Assembly: GCA_031285245.1 (NCBI GenBank)
Contig: JAITWN010000165.1
Location: 1 to 32,525, forward strand
Origin: Chromatiales bacterium
Lineage (GTDB): Bacteria; Pseudomonadota; Gammaproteobacteria; SZUA-140
Length of the DNA stretch: 32,525 bases
Direction: 5' to 3'
Part shown: positions 14,714 to 22,219 of the stretch, one piece after another
Layout: the number at the start of each line of letters is the position of its first letter
Numbering within the stretch: position 1 is the first letter of the stretch
Translations under genes and position numbers: made by a program
Notes under the pieces: generated by a model
Database searches by the model: none
What the model was told of the DNA's origin: nothing
The model's input: only the letters and a program-made list of their open reading frames with translations

Positions 14714-14911
14714 GTGAAAGAACTAATTTTTTATGGAATCGTCGGCGTATCCGCGCTTTTCATCCTGGGATTTTCGATACACATGCTGATTGGCGGACTG
14801 GTTGCGCCTGAAACCGAGCAACTCATCATTGTCGCAGCTTGTGTAAGCGGTATAGGCGCCATGGCCTATATGGTGTGGGATGTGCGCAAACGGCGGCGGC
14901 AGCCGCATTGA
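14714..14911 (+). CDS. 65-aa two-helix membrane protein
   Basis: The ORF track starts at 14657. GTG 14714, with GGAG about six bases upstream, gives a cleaner protein (VKELIFYGIVGVSALF...). Two helices (about 5-27 and 36-55) are joined by a short loop (VAPETEQ). The basic tail DVRKRRRQPH puts the C-terminus in the cytoplasm. It is divergent from the oxidase operon and its stop almost abuts the stop of the convergent gene at 14913. I do not recognise the family. Confidence 0.55.
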   Translation: MKELIFYGIVGVSALFILGFSIHMLIGGLVAPETEQLIIVAACVSGIGAMAYMVWDVRKRRRQPH

Positions 14912-14912
14912 T

Positions 14913-15368
14913 TCACTTGAAGACGCTCAGCTTACCCAAGATTTCCTGATACATCTTCAGATCGCCAAATTGTCCGCGGTGGAAAACATACTGACGACGC
15001 TGTCCGGATAAATCCATTCCACTCAAACCAAATGACTTTCCAGCGTAGTCCGGGAAAAAACGCACGTCTTTTACTAGTTCGACACGATCGCCGCTGCGCA
15101 AACCGACAGTCACTCGCTCTCGGTCACAACTGAGCGATAACGGCGAAGAAGGCAGTAGCATCAATCGACCAGACAGCACTCGATTAGCGCCGGCAAAGGT
15201 GAAGAAGAATCCCATGAAGAAAAGCAGGTAAGCCCAACTCTGAGAGGAGCTGAACCAAAGCTTGGCGCCAGTTGCGAGTAGGAAAATCACGGTGGGGACA
15301 TATAACAACAAGTCCCACACCATTCCTCTTTTATCCTGAGACAGGAGATAAGGCAAAGGCTCTTGCAT
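14913..15368 (-). CDS. Membrane protein with two helices and a C-terminal beta-rich domain
   Basis: The 151-aa protein has a cytoplasmic N-terminus, two helices as a hairpin (about 17-37 and 44-64), then about 85 residues predicted mostly as beta strands (LSCDRERVTVGLRSGDRVELVKDVRFFP) ending in an amphipathic helix. This is the layout of small membrane proteins with a PH-like domain, but I cannot confirm that. It starts four bases after the stop of the thioredoxin-like gene and is the last gene of this minus-strand group. Confidence 0.6.
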   Translation of the reverse strand: MQEPLPYLLSQDKRGMVWDLLLYVPTVIFLLATGAKLWFSSSQSWAYLLFFMGFFFTFAGANRVLSGRLMLLPSSPLSLSCDRERVTVGLRSGDRVELVKDVRFFPDYAGKSFGLSGMDLSGQRRQYVFHRGQFGDLKMYQEILGKLSVFK

Positions 15369-15372
15369 AAGA

Positions 15373-15900
15373 TCAACCGACCTGCTGCCCCCGATCTTCC
15401 TGCCGCAATTGCACCGACATCACTCGTGTGAGCGTGGCATCCAGCTCATCGTAAAGCAATCTGCCCGCACGCTTGAATTGCACGACTTGGTTGCGATCGA
15501 TGACAAAAGTCCAAGGGTCCCCCATAACCTGGAAGGCTGTAAACGCCTCGGGATTGCGATATTGGTCCATGTGCAGGAAGAGTACATCATTCTGGTACTT
15601 TTCCATGATGCCCTTGAGCATTTGCAACTGCACATCGCAGACTGTGCAATGGCCTGGCGTTGCGAATTCAAGTACGACAGGCTTACCTGCCGCCAGCGCT
15701 TTATCAAGAGAGTACTGGTACATCCTTTCGTCAGGATAACGATAGGTCGTGATGAGACTGAAATCACCGCCAACATCAGCGAGAGTCTTGGTAGTTAGGG
15801 AAGGCGCGACAGAGCCTACGGTGACGGACTTTTGTACATCACACGCTGTCAGTGAGAACACCGCCAGGATACCCGCTAACGTCAAAAAACGTTTGCTCAT
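15373..15900 (-). CDS. Thioredoxin-fold lipoprotein (TlpA/Sco-like) with a CTVC motif
   Basis: The ORF track starts at 15933, but ATG 15900 overlaps the upstream stop as ATGA and opens directly into a lipoprotein signal (LTAC), so I use it (175 aa). The mature domain is a thioredoxin fold: VVLEFATPGHCTVCDVQ contains the CxxC, and WTFVIDRNQVVQF has the typical following strand, here after DP rather than the usual TxP. GHCTVC is unlike the WCxxC of classical TlpA. Such proteins reduce disulfides or handle copper for oxidase maturation. Its position between an oxidase-fragment gene and a membrane gene supports a role in CuB or cytochrome c assembly. Confidence 0.8.
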   Translation of the reverse strand: MSKRFLTLAGILAVFSLTACDVQKSVTVGSVAPSLTTKTLADVGGDFSLITTYRYPDERMYQYSLDKALAAGKPVVLEFATPGHCTVCDVQLQMLKGIMEKYQNDVLFLHMDQYRNPEAFTAFQVMGDPWTFVIDRNQVVQFKRAGRLLYDELDATLTRVMSVQLRQEDRGQQVG

Positions 15901-16445
15901 CCCTTGCGCCCCCACCCTGGATCTTTTTCCCAACCCATGCAGGTACGAAAAATATTGTAGCCCCAGATCATATTAGCCAGCAGAACCAGAGATCCGAAAA
16001 TACCCAGCGCCCCCATTAGTGGACGGATCATTTTTTCCACTTCATCCGGCGCGTGCAACAAACTCTGCGTTCCGCTGATTATTCCAGCCGTAGTAAACAT
16101 GATTACCATTCCAAGCAAGCCTGTGTTGTGAATCCAAAAATGGACTTTCACCAGACGCAGGCTATGAATTTCGCGTCTTACTAGGCGCGGAATGAAATAA
16201 TACACAGCACCAAAAATCGCCATCTCCACCCAACCCAGCAAGTTGACGTGAGTGTGAGCGCGCACGATCAACTCTCCGCCCATTCCTGCGCGCCCATGAA
16301 CAAATTGGCGAATCTCTGGAATACCGCCCATCAGCGCGCCCCAGGAAAAACCGATGATGCTATATATGATGCAGGCATAGACAAACAGCAGCGTATAACG
16401 TGTGTATTCCTTGTCGATCGCCCAGGGTTCATTGACGCTGCTCAT
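15897..16445 (-). CDS. Four-helix membrane protein homologous to CcoN helices IX-XII (oxidase fragment protein)
   Basis: ATG 16445 follows AGGAG by six bases and is preferred over the track start 16469 (182 aa). It has four membrane helices. From AHTHVNLLGW to HFWIHN it aligns without gaps to the CcoN-like protein of this window: both histidines of HxH, LLG, AVYY, RR, SL and HFW fall at identical spacing over 41 residues. Helix 4 ends GYN, like the YN of CcoN helix XII. The CuB ligands and helices I-VIII are absent. It is a paralogue of the protein at 965-1504. Binding of one heme through HxH is possible, and a dimer might mimic part of an oxidase. Both ideas are inference. Confidence 0.8.
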   Translation of the reverse strand: MSSVNEPWAIDKEYTRYTLLFVYACIIYSIIGFSWGALMGGIPEIRQFVHGRAGMGGELIVRAHTHVNLLGWVEMAIFGAVYYFIPRLVRREIHSLRLVKVHFWIHNTGLLGMVIMFTTAGIISGTQSLLHAPDEVEKMIRPLMGALGIFGSLVLLANMIWGYNIFRTCMGWEKDPGWGRKG

Positions 16446-16502
16446 TTCCGCTCCTGTCTTGCTACACACTTAAATCAAAGTTACAAACCATAATCAAAAA
16501 TT

Positions 16503-17096
16503 TCACTCGCTCGGCGCATTGCCTTTTTCTTGCGGCACTTCTTTCTCGCGTACATCACTGTACTTTTCTTTCCAGGACTCCGGAGCAAAATTTTTCAGCA
16601 TATTATCCACGAACGCCGATTCGCCCTTGGGCGGGGCAGGCGCCGACGGAGAGCCTTGATCTGATTTGAGCTCTGAGAGGAAAATCGAGATTAATCGCAA
16701 TTCTTCAGAAGGTAGCAAAGACACAGAGGCGGCCTCTTTGGGAGGATAGCCATGATCAAATGTCTTTGCGCCATAAACTGCCTCTGGGTCACGCAGGAAG
16801 TTGTAGATCCATTCCTGAGTCCGACGCGAACCTAGGCCATCGAGTGACAAGCCCATGTTGGTGCCGTTGCGCATCGCTCGATGGCAAGCAGTACAACGAT
16901 GGGTGCGGAAAAGTTCTGACCCGCGTTGACCATCTGCGGAAAGATCGAAGTGAGTGGTGACCTCAAACACTGCCCCGCTGGCACGCAAGCGGTAGGCTTC
17001 TAAAGCGAGGTATGCAAGCACCGCAAAGCCAATGAAAGCTATAGCGATACCGAACAGGATCTTTTCTCCCTGCTTTAATGACTGTCCGCCGGCCAT
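16503..17096 (-). CDS. Membrane-anchored monoheme c-type cytochrome
   Basis: The 197-aa protein has one N-terminal anchor helix (about 13-34) and a single CTACH heme site (Cys68, Cys71, His72) in a cytochrome domain that runs to about residue 145. A hydrophilic tail of about 50 residues follows, rich in Pro, Lys and Glu (PSAPAPPKGE, DVREKEVPQEKG). The tail is unusual and may tether or bind a partner. The layout is close to that of the anchored cytochrome at 9385-9873. The gene lies after the terminator of the diheme cytochrome and before the oxidase-fragment gene. Confidence 0.85.
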   Translation of the reverse strand: MAGGQSLKQGEKILFGIAIAFIGFAVLAYLALEAYRLRASGAVFEVTTHFDLSADGQRGSELFRTHRCTACHRAMRNGTNMGLSLDGLGSRRTQEWIYNFLRDPEAVYGAKTFDHGYPPKEAASVSLLPSEELRLISIFLSELKSDQGSPSAPAPPKGESAFVDNMLKNFAPESWKEKYSDVREKEVPQEKGNAPSE

Positions 17097-17153
17097 GGCG
17101 CGATTATCCAGTAATAGCAGCCTTGATGCAAATTAAGGCACTGATGAGAAAAC

Positions 17154-17178
17154 AAAAAAGGGCGGGTAACCCCGCCCT
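17154..17178 (-). terminator. Intrinsic terminator after the diheme cytochrome gene
   Basis: The stem GGGCGGG/CCCGCCC, with a TAAC loop on the plus strand, is followed on the minus strand by six T residues. It lies about 60 bases downstream of the diheme cytochrome stop, so that gene can be transcribed separately from the cytochrome gene at 16503. Confidence 0.85.
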
Positions 17179-17239
17179 CTTGATCAGCCACCACATTGCC
17201 GGCTATCGACACCGGCAGCGTGGGGCTTATTTCATGTAC

Positions 17240-18013
17240 TTACTTCCCCCGGACGGAGACGTGACGCTCCGGGCGACGATAATTGCCCAACGTATACGGC
17301 GAAGCACCCGTCAAGAACGCCGCAGCATTATGGATGTCCTCATCGGTCATCTTGCGCGCTACTTTCTGCATCTGCTCAAGCGGGTCGTTGTTGCGACTGC
17401 CATCGCGCCAGTTGGTCAACTGGTTAACGAGGTAAACGTACTTCTGCTGACCGATCATGGGATAAATCGGCTCAACACCACGGCCATTGTAATCATGGCA
17501 AGAACGGCAGGCAGGAATATCACGCTCCGACACACCAAAGCTGACGATTCTCAAACCTTGAGCAGGATCACCAACGGTAACGCCTGCTTCTCTCAACGCT
17601 TTGAGATTGGAAGAACCCGTAGCTGATATCTTAGGGTCATGAGCCAAGCTGCTCACGTAGGCAGCCACATCGCGGCGATCTTCACTAGTCAGCTGCTTGG
17701 CGAAGATAGGCATCACCACACCCGCGCCGATACCAGCACGCCGATCTGTCGCAAAATCCTCTAACTGCTTGACTATAAATTCCACAACTTGACCGGCAAG
17801 ACGGGGAGTTCCCAGATTATCATTCCCCATTGCGTCCTCTTCGTGGCAAGACATACAAGCTGGCACATCGCCCTTGCCGTTTCTGAAGATGGACTGACCG
17901 TTCTCCAAACTGGCCGTTACGAAGCCGCCCCCCGCGGCCTGGACCTGCGCTACCGCGCTGACGGCGATAATCGCACCGGTGAGCATCGAAGCCAGGGTCG
18001 TTAAGCGTCGCAT
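17240..18013 (-). CDS. Periplasmic diheme cytochrome c (cytochrome c4-like)
   Basis: The 257-aa protein has a cleavable signal peptide (ends VQAAGG) and two heme c sites, CMSCH (Cys53, Cys56, His57) and CRSCH (Cys169, Cys172, His173), in two similar halves. Each half has the class I pattern: heme site, G-x-P-L-x-G or Y-P-x-I-G-Q, then a long helix. Met101 (VVMPIF) is a likely ligand in the first half. Cytochromes c4 donate electrons to cbb3-type oxidases in several proteobacteria, so this is the best candidate donor for the divergent oxidase. A GAGAGG ribosome site precedes the ATG, and a terminator follows the gene. Confidence 0.9.
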   Translation of the reverse strand: MRRLTTLASMLTGAIIAVSAVAQVQAAGGGFVTASLENGQSIFRNGKGDVPACMSCHEEDAMGNDNLGTPRLAGQVVEFIVKQLEDFATDRRAGIGAGVVMPIFAKQLTSEDRRDVAAYVSSLAHDPKISATGSSNLKALREAGVTVGDPAQGLRIVSFGVSERDIPACRSCHDYNGRGVEPIYPMIGQQKYVYLVNQLTNWRDGSRNNDPLEQMQKVARKMTDEDIHNAAAFLTGASPYTLGNYRRPERHVSVRGK

Positions 18014-18175
18014 TGGATCCCTCTCAAGAAGTTTTCTTATGTACGTTCAAGCAGCAGATGGCGCATGATACGTACGTGAATATGAAGCGTCAAATCGTTT
18101 GTCGCGCCGCCGCAGCAATTCCGCATGCATCCATACCCCAGGAGAAAGCCTCCTTGAGCAGGGTAAATGCGGTAC

Positions 18176-18265
18176 TCAGGAATTCTTCTTCAGCAGGAAA
18201 GCTGCGAAGCCCAGAGCGAGCGGGAACCAAACGGCATAAATGATAAGTACCTGGCCTGTCGACAT
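18176..18265 (-). CDS. 29-aa single-helix membrane peptide
   Basis: This ORF is missing from the ORF track. It encodes 29 residues: a polar start (MSTGQ), one helix (VLIIYAVWFPLALGFAAFLL) and a KKNS tail. A run of six G residues before the ATG can serve as ribosome site. It is the fourth tiny one-helix ORF of the island and lies 162 bases upstream of the diheme cytochrome gene on the same strand. The gap contains only a small AGGAG/CTCCT hairpin and a CGTAC repeat that I cannot interpret. Confidence 0.55.
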   Translation of the reverse strand: MSTGQVLIIYAVWFPLALGFAAFLLKKNS

Positions 18266-18441
18266 CGCTACCCCCCTTTAACATATATCTTTAACGACAT
18301 CTCGGTGGCTGCATGGTTTGCTTGCGCAGCCCCGACTTTTATTCTGAGCGGTCTGTATATCATGGGATATTTTTCATTGCAAGCCCGCAATAACTCTGTC
18401 GTCATGCCGCTGCACAAAGATGATCTCCCGCGACACACGCG

Positions 18442-18447
18442 CTAGAA
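18442..18447 (+). promoter_or_regulatory. Possible -10 element for the following membrane protein gene
   Basis: TAGAAT, inside a small GC-rich inverted repeat (CGCGCT...AGCGCG), lies 34 bases before the ATG of the next gene. No good -35 element is visible 16-18 bases upstream, so this is tentative. Confidence 0.25.
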
Positions 18448-18480
18448 TCCAGCGCGTTTTCTAAATCAGCAGAGATACGA

Positions 18481-19914
18481 ATGAGCTTCATCGCACGCAG
18501 CAAAGACTGGCTCTCTCAAGCCTCGGCAAGGTACTGGGGCGTAATTGCACTCGCTTTGTGGGGGGCAGCGGTTTTTGCCTTCGGGCTGCTGCGTCTCGAC
18601 ACCCACGGCGCTGAAGAAGCCGGCGCGCGCGCGCTGCTCTTGGTGTGGTCCGTTGGTGAGCGCATCGCCAGCACGGTGGTTATTCTCGGACTGCCGGATC
18701 TACGCGCACTATTGCAAATTCCGCTCGGCGCCTACTGGCCCGGCAGTATGGTGGCCGCAAAAGTATACGCGCTGCTCATCACCGCCATTGCCGCCGCCAT
18801 GCTGTATCGCTGGAGTCGGCGCGAACATGGCCCGGAAACCGCACTCATCGCCACCGGGCTGCTGTTGATCACCCCCATCACGATCGCCCAGGTAGACGCC
18901 CTCGGCGCCGGCCCCTATCTCCTGCTCGTCTTCGCAGTCGGCGCATGGCTCGACCGCACCTACCGCCGCGTACAACGCCCGCTGGGCGGCTGGTTTTTCC
19001 TGCAACTGCTATGGATCATGATCGCAGTCAGCATTCACCCTGCTGCCATTGCTTATCCACTCGCGCTGCTGTGGCAATGGAAAATAGACCCGATAGATGG
19101 GCGTCATCAACGCCATCAATACATCGGCATCACCCTGGCACTGATCTTCGTGCTGGTGCTGCGCAAGGGATGGCCAGCATTGCACTGGCTAGGCAACCCT
19201 CTGACCGCGCTTTCAAGCGCCGTGCTCGGGCAGGAATTCCAGGGTGAAACGCTGCCATTGCTGGTGGGAATCACCGTTGTCGCATTTCTGGTCTACCTGC
19301 TGATCGCCGAAAGAAAGCGCCTGACCACAGAACCGCTAACACGCATGCTCCTGATCGGCATGCTCATCGGCACCCTCTGCGCTGATGGCCCATGGGCCAT
19401 GCTGTGTCTCGCCGTCGCCCTCTACTTCGGCATCGCACGCCTCATCGCATTCAATCAAGCGTTTGGCAGTACGGGCTTGAGCGGTCAACGCGGCATCGTG
19501 CTGCTCGCCATATTTGTCGCATCCACATTATTCATGCAGGCGCAGAAGGCTCACCACCAGGCCATTGTGCAAAATCTGCTACCGCCAGTGGACCAGCTCA
19601 TTCTTACCTTCAGCGTAGAAATCGAGGACACCGATGCAGACGCCGCTCACATCGTGACAATGAGCCAATGGCCGGGCAAAACCATGCTTGCCACCCGACG
19701 CCCAGCGCTGCCATTACCACCGCCCTTCGCAGACAGTCAGACGCTATTGGGAAAAATCAGCGGAGTAAGCTATCTGCTCTTCAATCCGAAGCAACCCGCG
19801 AACACGGCCCTAGCAGCTCAGCTCGCCGAGCTTACCGGCGTTACAGAAACCTTATTGCTGGAAGAAGGCGGCGCAGTCGTGCATTTCAGGCAGTCACCCA
19901 CCGAATCGCCCTAG
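18481..19914 (+). CDS. Polytopic membrane protein, possibly a GT-C-type glycosyltransferase
   Basis: The 477-aa protein has about ten hydrophobic helices between residues 20 and 365 and a soluble C-terminal domain of about 110 residues (VDQLILTFSVEIEDTDADAAH to the end). The first outer loop, RLDTHGAEEAGAR, has acidic residues at the place where GT-C enzymes such as ArnT or PMT carry catalytic Asp/Glu. Later HHQ and Arg-rich loops are compatible but not diagnostic. I cannot assign a substrate. It is transcribed alone, divergent from the cytochrome region and convergent with the PsiE-like gene. Confidence 0.6.
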   Translation: MSFIARSKDWLSQASARYWGVIALALWGAAVFAFGLLRLDTHGAEEAGARALLLVWSVGERIASTVVILGLPDLRALLQIPLGAYWPGSMVAAKVYALLITAIAAAMLYRWSRREHGPETALIATGLLLITPITIAQVDALGAGPYLLLVFAVGAWLDRTYRRVQRPLGGWFFLQLLWIMIAVSIHPAAIAYPLALLWQWKIDPIDGRHQRHQYIGITLALIFVLVLRKGWPALHWLGNPLTALSSAVLGQEFQGETLPLLVGITVVAFLVYLLIAERKRLTTEPLTRMLLIGMLIGTLCADGPWAMLCLAVALYFGIARLIAFNQAFGSTGLSGQRGIVLLAIFVASTLFMQAQKAHHQAIVQNLLPPVDQLILTFSVEIEDTDADAAHIVTMSQWPGKTMLATRRPALPLPPPFADSQTLLGKISGVSYLLFNPKQPANTALAAQLAELTGVTETLLLEEGGAVVHFRQSPTESP

Positions 19915-19931
19915 CTTCATCGCGCTGACCA

Positions 19932-19973
19932 GCGGATAAATCTGACGCTACAACCAGAGCCGGATTTATCCGC
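19932..19973. terminator. Inverted repeat between convergent genes (possible bidirectional terminator)
   Basis: An 11-bp perfect inverted repeat (GCGGATAAATC/GATTTATCCGC) has a 20-base loop and straddles the stop of the PsiE-like gene, 18 bases after the stop of the plus-strand membrane protein gene. No T-run follows on either side, so termination is plausible but not certain. Confidence 0.45.
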
Positions 19974-20430
19974 CACCCTCTGTATCCGCCTTGATGCCAC
20001 GCTGATAGACCATAATCGAGCCGATGCGCAGCGCGGTCAGCACCAACAGCAGCGCACTCATGGCATAGATATCCACAGGCGAGATCTGATGCTCGAACAA
20101 CTGAATCATCACCTCCCGCAGCACGAATACGATCGCCGCATCGACGATAAACGTCATGCGTAGACGAGCGGAATTGAAATATTCAACGAGCGAGCGCGAA
20201 AGCTCGATGAGAATGAACAACGTCAATACGTCGGAAATGATGCGCTGAAAATCACTGGCGAGTTCGCGCTGCACAAACAGATCGCCCACCGTCATGAACA
20301 TGCGCACCATGCCAATGATGATGCTGAAGGTCAAAAACGCGATCATGACACTGAAAACGATATTGAGCGTCCAATTGAAAATCGCCTTGACACGATTCGC
20401 GCCTACTAACCCGCCGATCAATTTCACCAT
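19966..20430 (-). CDS. PsiE-family membrane protein
   Basis: The 154-aa protein has four helices and the pattern of the phosphate-starvation-inducible PsiE family: a first helix pair, a polar loop (RELASDFQRIISDVLTLFILIELSRSL), then RLRMTFIVDAAIVFVLREVMI. The function of this family is unknown. It lies 65 bases after mutM on the same strand. I see no PHO box, so phosphate control cannot be asserted here. Confidence 0.8.
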   Translation of the reverse strand: MVKLIGGLVGANRVKAIFNWTLNIVFSVMIAFLTFSIIIGMVRMFMTVGDLFVQRELASDFQRIISDVLTLFILIELSRSLVEYFNSARLRMTFIVDAAIVFVLREVMIQLFEHQISPVDIYAMSALLLVLTALRIGSIMVYQRGIKADTEGGG

Positions 20431-20495
20431 TGCGCTGATTCCTTACTGACGCCTGCTGGATAGTTTGCCAATATCGCGACTCTGATTGTCGCCGC

Positions 20496-21314
20496 TCAGC
20501 TCTGACAGCTGGAACAGAAATACGAAGAGCGCTGCGCCTGGCGAATGGAGCGGATCGGCGCGCCACAGCTCAGGCATGGTTCGCCCTCGCGACCATACAC
20601 CGCGAGACGCTGCGCGAAATAGCCCGGACGACCATCACCGCCGCTAAAGTCGCGCAGCGTAGTGCCGCCCTGACGAATCGCTTCACGCAAGACTATCTGG
20701 ATCTGCTGTGCAAGCCGTTCATAACGCGCCATCGAAATACGGCCAGCCGCGCGCTGCGGATGAATGCCAGCTTGAAAAAGCGCTTCGCTCGCATAGATGT
20801 TGCCCACGCCGACCACGACATGCGCATCCATGATGAACGTTTTCACCGCAGAGCGCCGGCCACACGACAACGCGTACAGATGAGCACCATTAAACCCTTC
20901 TTCCAACGGCTCGGGGCCAAGCTTGGCGAGTAACACATGGGAGTAAGGATCTTCCCGCGTCCATAACGCGAGCCCAAAACGACGCGGGTCGCGCAAACGC
21001 ACGATGACTTCGTCATCAAAAACAAGATCCAAATGATCGTGAACGCCGGGCGCAGGCGCATCCGCACCAAGTACGCGCAAACTCCCCGACATGCCAAGAT
21101 GCATGATCAAAGTGCCGGCAGCGCTACGCAGCAGCAGATACTTACCGCGCCGCACGACATCATCTACCACCTGTCCGGTGAAATCACTCTCAAGCGCACT
21201 TGAAATCGGCTGACGTAAACGCCTCTCCCGCACTCTCACCGCCGTCACCCGCCGCTCACACACATGCGGCATGATCCCACGGCAAGTGGTTTCGACTTCG
21301 GGCAGTTCAGGCAT
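20496..21314 (-). CDS. mutM: Formamidopyrimidine-DNA glycosylase (Fpg)
   Basis: The 272-aa protein, normal for the family, starts MPELPEVETTCRGI; after Met removal Pro1 is the catalytic nucleophile and Glu2 the helper acid. The helix-two-turn-helix region contains VGVGNIYASEALF, and QGGTTLRDFSGGDG follows. The C-terminal zinc finger has CLSCG and CSSCQ. It removes 8-oxoguanine and related lesions from DNA. It follows the DUF4340 gene by eight bases. Confidence 0.97.
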   Translation of the reverse strand: MPELPEVETTCRGIMPHVCERRVTAVRVRERRLRQPISSALESDFTGQVVDDVVRRGKYLLLRSAAGTLIMHLGMSGSLRVLGADAPAPGVHDHLDLVFDDEVIVRLRDPRRFGLALWTREDPYSHVLLAKLGPEPLEEGFNGAHLYALSCGRRSAVKTFIMDAHVVVGVGNIYASEALFQAGIHPQRAAGRISMARYERLAQQIQIVLREAIRQGGTTLRDFSGGDGRPGYFAQRLAVYGREGEPCLSCGAPIRSIRQAQRSSYFCSSCQS

Positions 21315-21322
21315 AGGAAAAA

Positions 21323-22201
21323 TTACTGTGCATCATCAAGGGGAGGAACATTGCTGTTTTGCAGCATGGGCAATAGCTGCCTCGCCTGCTCTTCCGTCAA
21401 CACGTAGCAGATACCAAGATCAGCCCGCACCAGCAGCAAGTCCGCATCGCGCTCACGCACTTCGAAACGAATATCTTCGCCCGCTTCAAAACCAATCCGC
21501 ACCGCGCCGATACCAACCGCGCTCGCATCCGCCGGCTCCACCGCCAGCGCCTGCGCATTGCGCCATTCATCAACCAGCTCATTAATCGCATCAGGCGTGA
21601 AACCATCAGCAGGAGACGCCGTCCATCTTCCACCCTCACCATGAGTCAGCGCGAGACCAGGTAATTCAATCATCACTGGATGACTGTTTGGCGACAGCAA
21701 CTGCGTCGACACAAACGACGTATAGTCGGTTTGAAGCCGGAACAGGTAGAGATCATCAGTCAGGTGAATGGTATCTCCCACCTGGATATAACGCCGATGA
21801 TCGAGAGGTTCGCTACCACCAAAAGCGATACGTAAATCGTCGGCTTCAAGCACCGCGCTCGGCGGATCGAGTCCATACTCGCGCAAATCACGCCCGATAG
21901 CGCCAAAGTGCGCTTGACTCGCTGTTTCCAGCACGCGCAACAACGCGTCGATACGAAATTCATTGGCATACACGTGCAGCGGTGCATCCATCCGCCACAT
22001 ACCCTGGCTCTTATCGAGACTGACCGGGGCGCGATTGGAAGCTGGCCACTCTATGATAAGCCGCGTAACTTCATTGGCATGAAGCGGCGTAAGCGGCTGC
22101 GCTTTGACAGACGGCACATCCCCTGGCTGCTTCCACACCAAAGCAGCCAGCGCGAGAACGATCAACAGCAGAACGAAATTGAGTACCAGCCTACGATTCA
22201 T
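21323..22201 (-). CDS. DUF4340 protein of the Gld-type ABC operon
   Basis: The 292-aa protein has one N-terminal helix (LVLNFVLLLIVLALAALVW) and a periplasmic remainder with the DUF4340 pattern, in which repeated beta-alpha units carry RLIIEWP, LREYGLDPPSAVLEA and YVLTEEQARQLLPML. It closes the ABC operon (ATPase, permease, GldG-like, DUF4340), an arrangement common in gammaproteobacteria. The cargo of the transporter is unknown. Confidence 0.85.
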   Translation of the reverse strand: MNRRLVLNFVLLLIVLALAALVWKQPGDVPSVKAQPLTPLHANEVTRLIIEWPASNRAPVSLDKSQGMWRMDAPLHVYANEFRIDALLRVLETASQAHFGAIGRDLREYGLDPPSAVLEADDLRIAFGGSEPLDHRRYIQVGDTIHLTDDLYLFRLQTDYTSFVSTQLLSPNSHPVMIELPGLALTHGEGGRWTASPADGFTPDAINELVDEWRNAQALAVEPADASAVGIGAVRIGFEAGEDIRFEVRERDADLLLVRADLGICYVLTEEQARQLLPMLQNSNVPPLDDAQ

Positions 22202-22219
22202 CGCACCAGCATCCTGTCA

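Noticed and set aside
17123-17136. TTGATGCAAATTAA, a second FNR-like match
   Set aside because: It is only 27 bases before the start codon of the cytochrome gene, so the expected transcription start would fall inside the coding region.
18090-18175. 14-aa ORF (MDACGIAAAARQTI) after an AAGGAGG in the minus strand
   Set aside because: It is too short and the purine run is part of a small hairpin; it could be a leader peptide but nothing supports that.
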